From the NCBI GenBank assembly GCA_024638845.1, contig JAHEJN010000017.1, forward strand, positions 1 to 52,618: a stretch of DNA of 52,618 nucleotides. The letters are read 5' to 3'. The DNA is from Acidimicrobiales bacterium (lineage in GTDB: Bacteria; Actinomycetota; Acidimicrobiia; Acidimicrobiales; JAHEJN01). The position numbers and the translations under genes are program-made. A model generated the notes under the pieces. That model was not told the DNA's origin and searched no databases. It saw only the letters and a program-made list of their open reading frames with translations. Numbering within the stretch: the stretch's first letter is position 1; each line of letters starts with the position of its first letter. This document shows positions 51,701-52,618 of the stretch, one piece after another.

Positions 51701-52618
51701 TAGGTGTCGACACCGGCCGGGGAGAACGGCAGGTTCTCGAACAGGTACGTTCCATCGCCCGCGGTGACCGTGGTGAAGGTCACGTCGTCGGGCGTGCCGA
51801 GCGCACCGTCGGACCCGGCCCAGGTCAGGTCGACGGTGATGTCACCGATGCCGACCTCGTCGAAGGCGTCGCCGTTGGCGATGCTGTCGATCACTCCGTC
51901 GGCGTCGTAGTCGTACCAGACAGTGTCGCCGATGGAGCCCTGACCCGTGTAGGAGAAGTCCTGATCGAGGTCCTCCGGTGCCGCGACCGTCAGTGCGGTC
52001 GCCGAGGTGGACGCGCTGGCGCCGGCGGTGCCGTCGAAGTCGAAGGTCGGGATCATCCCGGGCGGCAGCGTCGCCGTGTCGACGACGATCTCGTAGTTGC
52101 CGAGGGGCAGGAAGTCGACGATGTAGGCGCCGTCGGCCAGCGTCATGACCGTGGTGGAGAAGTCGTCAGCCGACTCGTCGACGGCAAGTGTGGCAGGGTC
52201 GTCGCCGACCACGCCGTCGACGCCGCCCCAGGTGACCGTGACATCGACATCCTCGAGCGGTATGTCGCCGGCGTCGGGCGTGCCGTCGGTCTCGGTGGCG
52301 TCCACGTCGTAGAAGACGTCGTCGCCGATCCGGCCGAGCCCGCGGTAGCCGAAGTCCTGGTCGAGCGATGCCGGGGCGCCCGAGTCGAGCGTGATCGCCG
52401 AGGCGCCGGGTGTGCCCGTGACGACGCCACCGTCGGCGGTGTCATCGGCATCATGGGTCGAGGTGACGTTGCCCGGCAGCGTCGAGGGGTCGACACTGAC
52501 GACGAAGTCGCCGTACGGAAGTCCCGTCACGTCGAACATGCCGTCGGCGTCGGTGACGACCGAGAAGCTGTGGGTGATGGTCGGATCGGTCGGATGCGTC
52601 CAGTCGATGGTGACGGTG
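48721..52618 (-). CDS. Giant SdrD-B/DUF11 repeat surface protein with LPFTG sorting signal, 5' end outside window
   Basis: At least 1299 residues; the frame is open to the right edge, so the start and signal peptide are missing. Seven complete SdrD-B-like modules of about 110-150 residues, each opening with IGDTVWYD or similar and closing with DLDQDFGYTG, follow one partial module. Then come two DUF11 repeats (SLVKTHVG..., SILAMDKSLDG...). The tail is SSLPFTGASSG, a hydrophobic helix and RRRRLLG, a sortase signal for wall anchoring. The modules are acidic and likely bind calcium. Probable adhesin or stalk protein; repeat number may vary between strains. Confidence 0.9.
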   Translation of the reverse strand, partial: TVTIDWTHPTDPTITHSFSVVTDADGMFDVTGLPYGDFVVSVDPSTLPGNVTSTHDADDTADGGVVTGTPGASAITLDSGAPASLDQDFGYRGLGRIGDDVFYDVDATETDGTPDAGDIPLEDVDVTVTWGGVDGVVGDDPATLAVDESADDFSTTVMTLADGAYIVDFLPLGNYEIVVDTATLPPGMIPTFDFDGTAGASASTSATALTVAAPEDLDQDFSYTGQGSIGDTVWYDYDADGVIDSIANGDAFDEVGIGDITVDLTWAGSDGALGTPDDVTFTTVTAGDGTYLFENLPFSPAGVDTYIVTVDTADADFPLGLAATFDDDGLATLDNSTLELSSSPGEDLDQDFGYTGVASLGDTVWMDLDNSGTPDQDPADPAAGLPAEPGIPGVEVTITWDNPDPDGTDFVITTTTDLDGNYTVPSLPYGDFTVEVTGSIPVGLTQTYGPAGATNPASPVSLAVDDPTTLTVDEANRVDQDFSFAGAARLGDTVWFDQDNGGDPDPAGSGVFDDEDQPLQNVGLTVTWAGFDGIAGDDPATALVDESADDLVFTPVTDANGEYLVEYLPVGDYSIEVDTATLPLGIDVPTFDSDGIDTPSASSTSLAVDDPATIGVDESEDLDQDFSYTGVATLGDTVWFDFDGDGEIGSDEVGLAGVTVTLTYTGPDGTDVAVVTTTGIDGAYLFENVPFDTVLTVTITDVPSGFVPVFDQDGIDTPNVSTTTLTDATPDDLDQDFGYRGNGTLGDTVWYDRDDTGAPVPDAGDVGIPDVDVTIVWTNPTGGPDFTTTVTTDSDGVYLLAGLPHGDYTVTVDPSTLPTGTVPTYDADGIDTPLTSMTTLDGVSPDALDQDFSVTGIGSIGDTVWKDDDADGVFDVDESPISGVTVTLTYVDPVSGLAFTDTTITDTDGVYLFEDLPAGAYTITVDTDSLPGGYLETFDVDGPSTPHVSTLDLGDGEERVDVDFGYRPEADLSLVKTHVGDFTIGGTNTWTVTVTNAGPAAAEAPVTITDSLPADVTYLDSVGDDWDCTVAAATVICTYVDDAGVAIDLAAATTTSVGITVSVDAGAAPGVTNTATVATPTYDTNPDNDRDDDDTEVPLSILAMDKSLDGRLETGRTTDYVLTITNLGPTATRGDVVVTDDLPAGLRYTTAASDIAAATCSEAAGTVTCTNPATMAVGDTWTIELEVEVTAAAGTRISNVATVDGGNEVNGVPLAPETIADIYTQLGDPLSPLYSELGITPDATPEGADTSQEVVEAPRSSLPFTGASSGRLALFGLAVLAWGMALVAVSQRRRRLLG

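Noticed and set aside
48721-52618. Regularly spaced repeats suggesting a CRISPR array
   Set aside because: Period is about 330-450 bases, in frame, and encodes SdrD-B modules; no short direct repeats with unique spacers exist.

Overview
The window is gene-dense, high-GC bacterial chromosome with many 1-8 bp gene overlaps, a leaderless promoter style (TANNNT placed 6-8 bases before ATG/GTG), two ECF sigma cassettes, a BTAD-type regulator and an LPXTG-type surface protein. Together these point to an actinobacterium; an Acidimicrobiia/Ilumatobacter-like lineage is my best guess from overall style, without any marker gene to prove it. No rRNA, tRNA, insertion sequence, prophage or CRISPR array was seen, and no gene-free stretch exceeds 300 bases (the longest is 39386-39618).

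Layout. 1-2115: a methyltransferase cut by the left edge and a HAD phosphatase in one minus-strand operon. 2178-6592: HerA-like ATPase, small membrane proteins (GlsB/YeaQ type, 4-TM holin-family type), a YbhN/UPF0104 protein overlapping a YihY/BrkB protein, then an intrinsic terminator. 6624-11212: five overlapping genes, ECF sigma / zinc-finger anti-sigma membrane protein / ABC ATPase / two membrane proteins. 11287-14774: FMN-binding split-barrel protein, Rieske protein, and a divergent pair of a TIGR00300 (ornithine cyclodeaminase-like) protein and a COG2403 GTPase. 14785-18044: MacB/LolCDE-type exporter. 18134-22563: epoxide hydrolase, then an FAD oxidoreductase overlapping a glycosyltransferase-methyltransferase fusion that looks lower in GC. 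22577-24415: GNAT fused to a serine-hydroxymethyltransferase-like enzyme. 24553-26715: DUF4242 protein and a BTAD/TPR regulator. 26719-28741: second ECF sigma operon. 28855-30366: ArsR / AHSA1 / monooxygenase-like / YCII cluster bounded by two copies of one operator-like motif.

30441-39385: mostly single metabolic or stress genes (YbaK, acyl-CoA ligase, TusA-DsrE fusion, NAD(P)HX epimerase-like, ankyrin protein, Dps, hydrolase, VOC, GNAT) and a DeoR regulator. 39619-44992: Tat-lipoprotein sugar-binding protein, two permeases and a GH36 alpha-galactosidase, an alpha-galactoside uptake and cleavage operon facing the DeoR gene, closed by a strong hairpin. 45060-48575: osmoprotectant (ProX/OpuBC type) ABC importer. 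48721-52618: the C-terminal part of a giant SdrD-B/DUF11 repeat surface protein with an LPFTG sorting signal; its start lies beyond the right edge.

The most interesting points are the consistent leaderless promoter signature, the GT2-TPR-methyltransferase fusion coupled to an FAD oxidoreductase, the GNAT-SHMT fusion, the TusA-DsrE fusion that has lost its CPxP cysteine, the ECF-controlled ABC cassette, and the paired operator motifs of the ArsR cluster. All functional assignments are from reading motifs by eye; no database search was run.
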